A stretch of DNA of 42,027 bases from Rhodocyclaceae bacterium (GTDB lineage Bacteria > Pseudomonadota > Gammaproteobacteria > Burkholderiales > Rhodocyclaceae): positions 1 through 42,027 of the forward strand of contig JAGRFX010000011.1 of NCBI GenBank assembly GCA_020445805.1, given 5' to 3'. The position numbers and the translations under genes are program-made. Positions 41,836-42,027 of this stretch are shown piece after piece; the stretch's first letter is position 1; the number at the start of each line of letters is the position of its first letter. Under the pieces are notes generated by a model that was given only the letters and a program-made list of their open reading frames with translations, did no database searches and was not told the origin of the DNA.

Positions 41836-42027
41836 ATGCCCGCCTACGCCGAGCTACACTGCCTCTCCAATTTCACCTTCCTGACCGGCGCCTCGCATCC
41901 GGAGGAGCTGGCCGAACGGGCGGCGGCGCTGGGCTATGCGGCGCTGGCGATCACCGACGAGTGTTCGCTGGCGGGGGTGGTGCGGGCGCATCTGGCGATC
42001 CGCAAGGGGGGGCTGGCGCTGAAGCTG
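41836..42027 (+). CDS. dnaE2: error-prone DNA polymerase DnaE2, N-terminal fragment
   Basis: The window ends after 64 codons. The sequence [21 protein letters not shown], then [21 protein letters not shown], is the PHP-domain start of DnaE-type polymerases; the [11 protein letters not shown] opening is characteristic of the DnaE2 branch. DnaE2 works with ImuB in SOS mutagenesis. No separate promoter or LexA box is seen in the 12 bp between intI and this gene, so transcription may come from the intI promoter. Confidence 0.88.
   Translation, partial: MPAYAELHCLSNFTFLTGASHPEELAERAAALGYAALAITDECSLAGVVRAHLAIRKGGLALKL

Noticed and set aside
1-42027. CRISPR array, tRNA or rRNA genes
   Set aside because: No regularly spaced repeats and no cloverleaf or rRNA signature noticed on either strand by reading; a tRNAscan or Rfam run would settle small RNAs.

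Overview
The window is about 42 kb of very GC-rich bacterial chromosome (strong G/C third positions, dense operons with ATGA and GTGA overlaps). Gene content points to a betaproteobacterium, probably of the Rhodocyclales (Azoarcus/Thauera-like): feoABC, a mxaRSACKL-type cluster, a proteobacterial dedicated sortase system, fetAB and dnaE2. The organism assignment is inference, because no rRNA is present. The region from about 38.3 to 40.5 kb is clearly more AT-rich and is acquired DNA.

Left part (1-10 kb): the end of a CPA1 Na+/H+ antiporter, a cupin protein, then a complete dedicated sortase locus. The response regulator and histidine kinase run leftward with a small zinc-ribbon gene. Divergently, a VIT/vWA surface protein with a C-terminal LPRGAT sorting signal is followed by its class GN sortase. 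A soluble four-PAS hybrid histidine kinase and a convergent bacteriohemerythrin follow.

Middle part (10-25 kb): an M61 peptidase; a 436-bp non-coding stretch with four DnaA-box-like sequences; a five-gene leftward operon (fetA, fetB, spermidine-synthase-like, DM13, PaiB); a LHPP-like HAD hydrolase; a six-gene rightward operon like mxaR-S-A-C-K-L (MoxR ATPase, DUF58, MxaA-like, two vWA proteins, a helical-repeat protein) with no methanol dehydrogenase genes in view; and feoA-feoB-feoC behind good FNR-like and Fur boxes.

Right-middle part (25-36.6 kb): a run of mostly leftward small single-domain genes (LysE, OsmC, VOC, GNAT, SRPBCC, DUF1697, DUF6624, a cold-shock/excalibur fusion, YjdM, GFA, DUF4287, cupin and several unknowns).

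Right end (36.6-42 kb): a decayed chromosomal integron. The integrase gene runs rightward behind a perfect LexA box. Leftward from its attI-like core lie two cassettes whose ends match their own attC cores exactly: one encodes an Imm50-like protein, the other a TPR protein plus a two-TM protein. The second attC is cut by the right end of an IS110/IS1111-type remnant, which is itself split by a complete 1298-bp ISAs1-family element with a 10-bp target duplication. The integrase keeps R146, K171, H277, R280 and H303 in IntI1 numbering, but has Thr at the catalytic Tyr312 position and carries a precise in-frame 246-bp MITE-like insertion between residues 301 and 302. It is therefore almost certainly dead. 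The start of dnaE2 follows 12 bp downstream, so the SOS-type promoter of the integrase may now serve an SOS polymerase gene.
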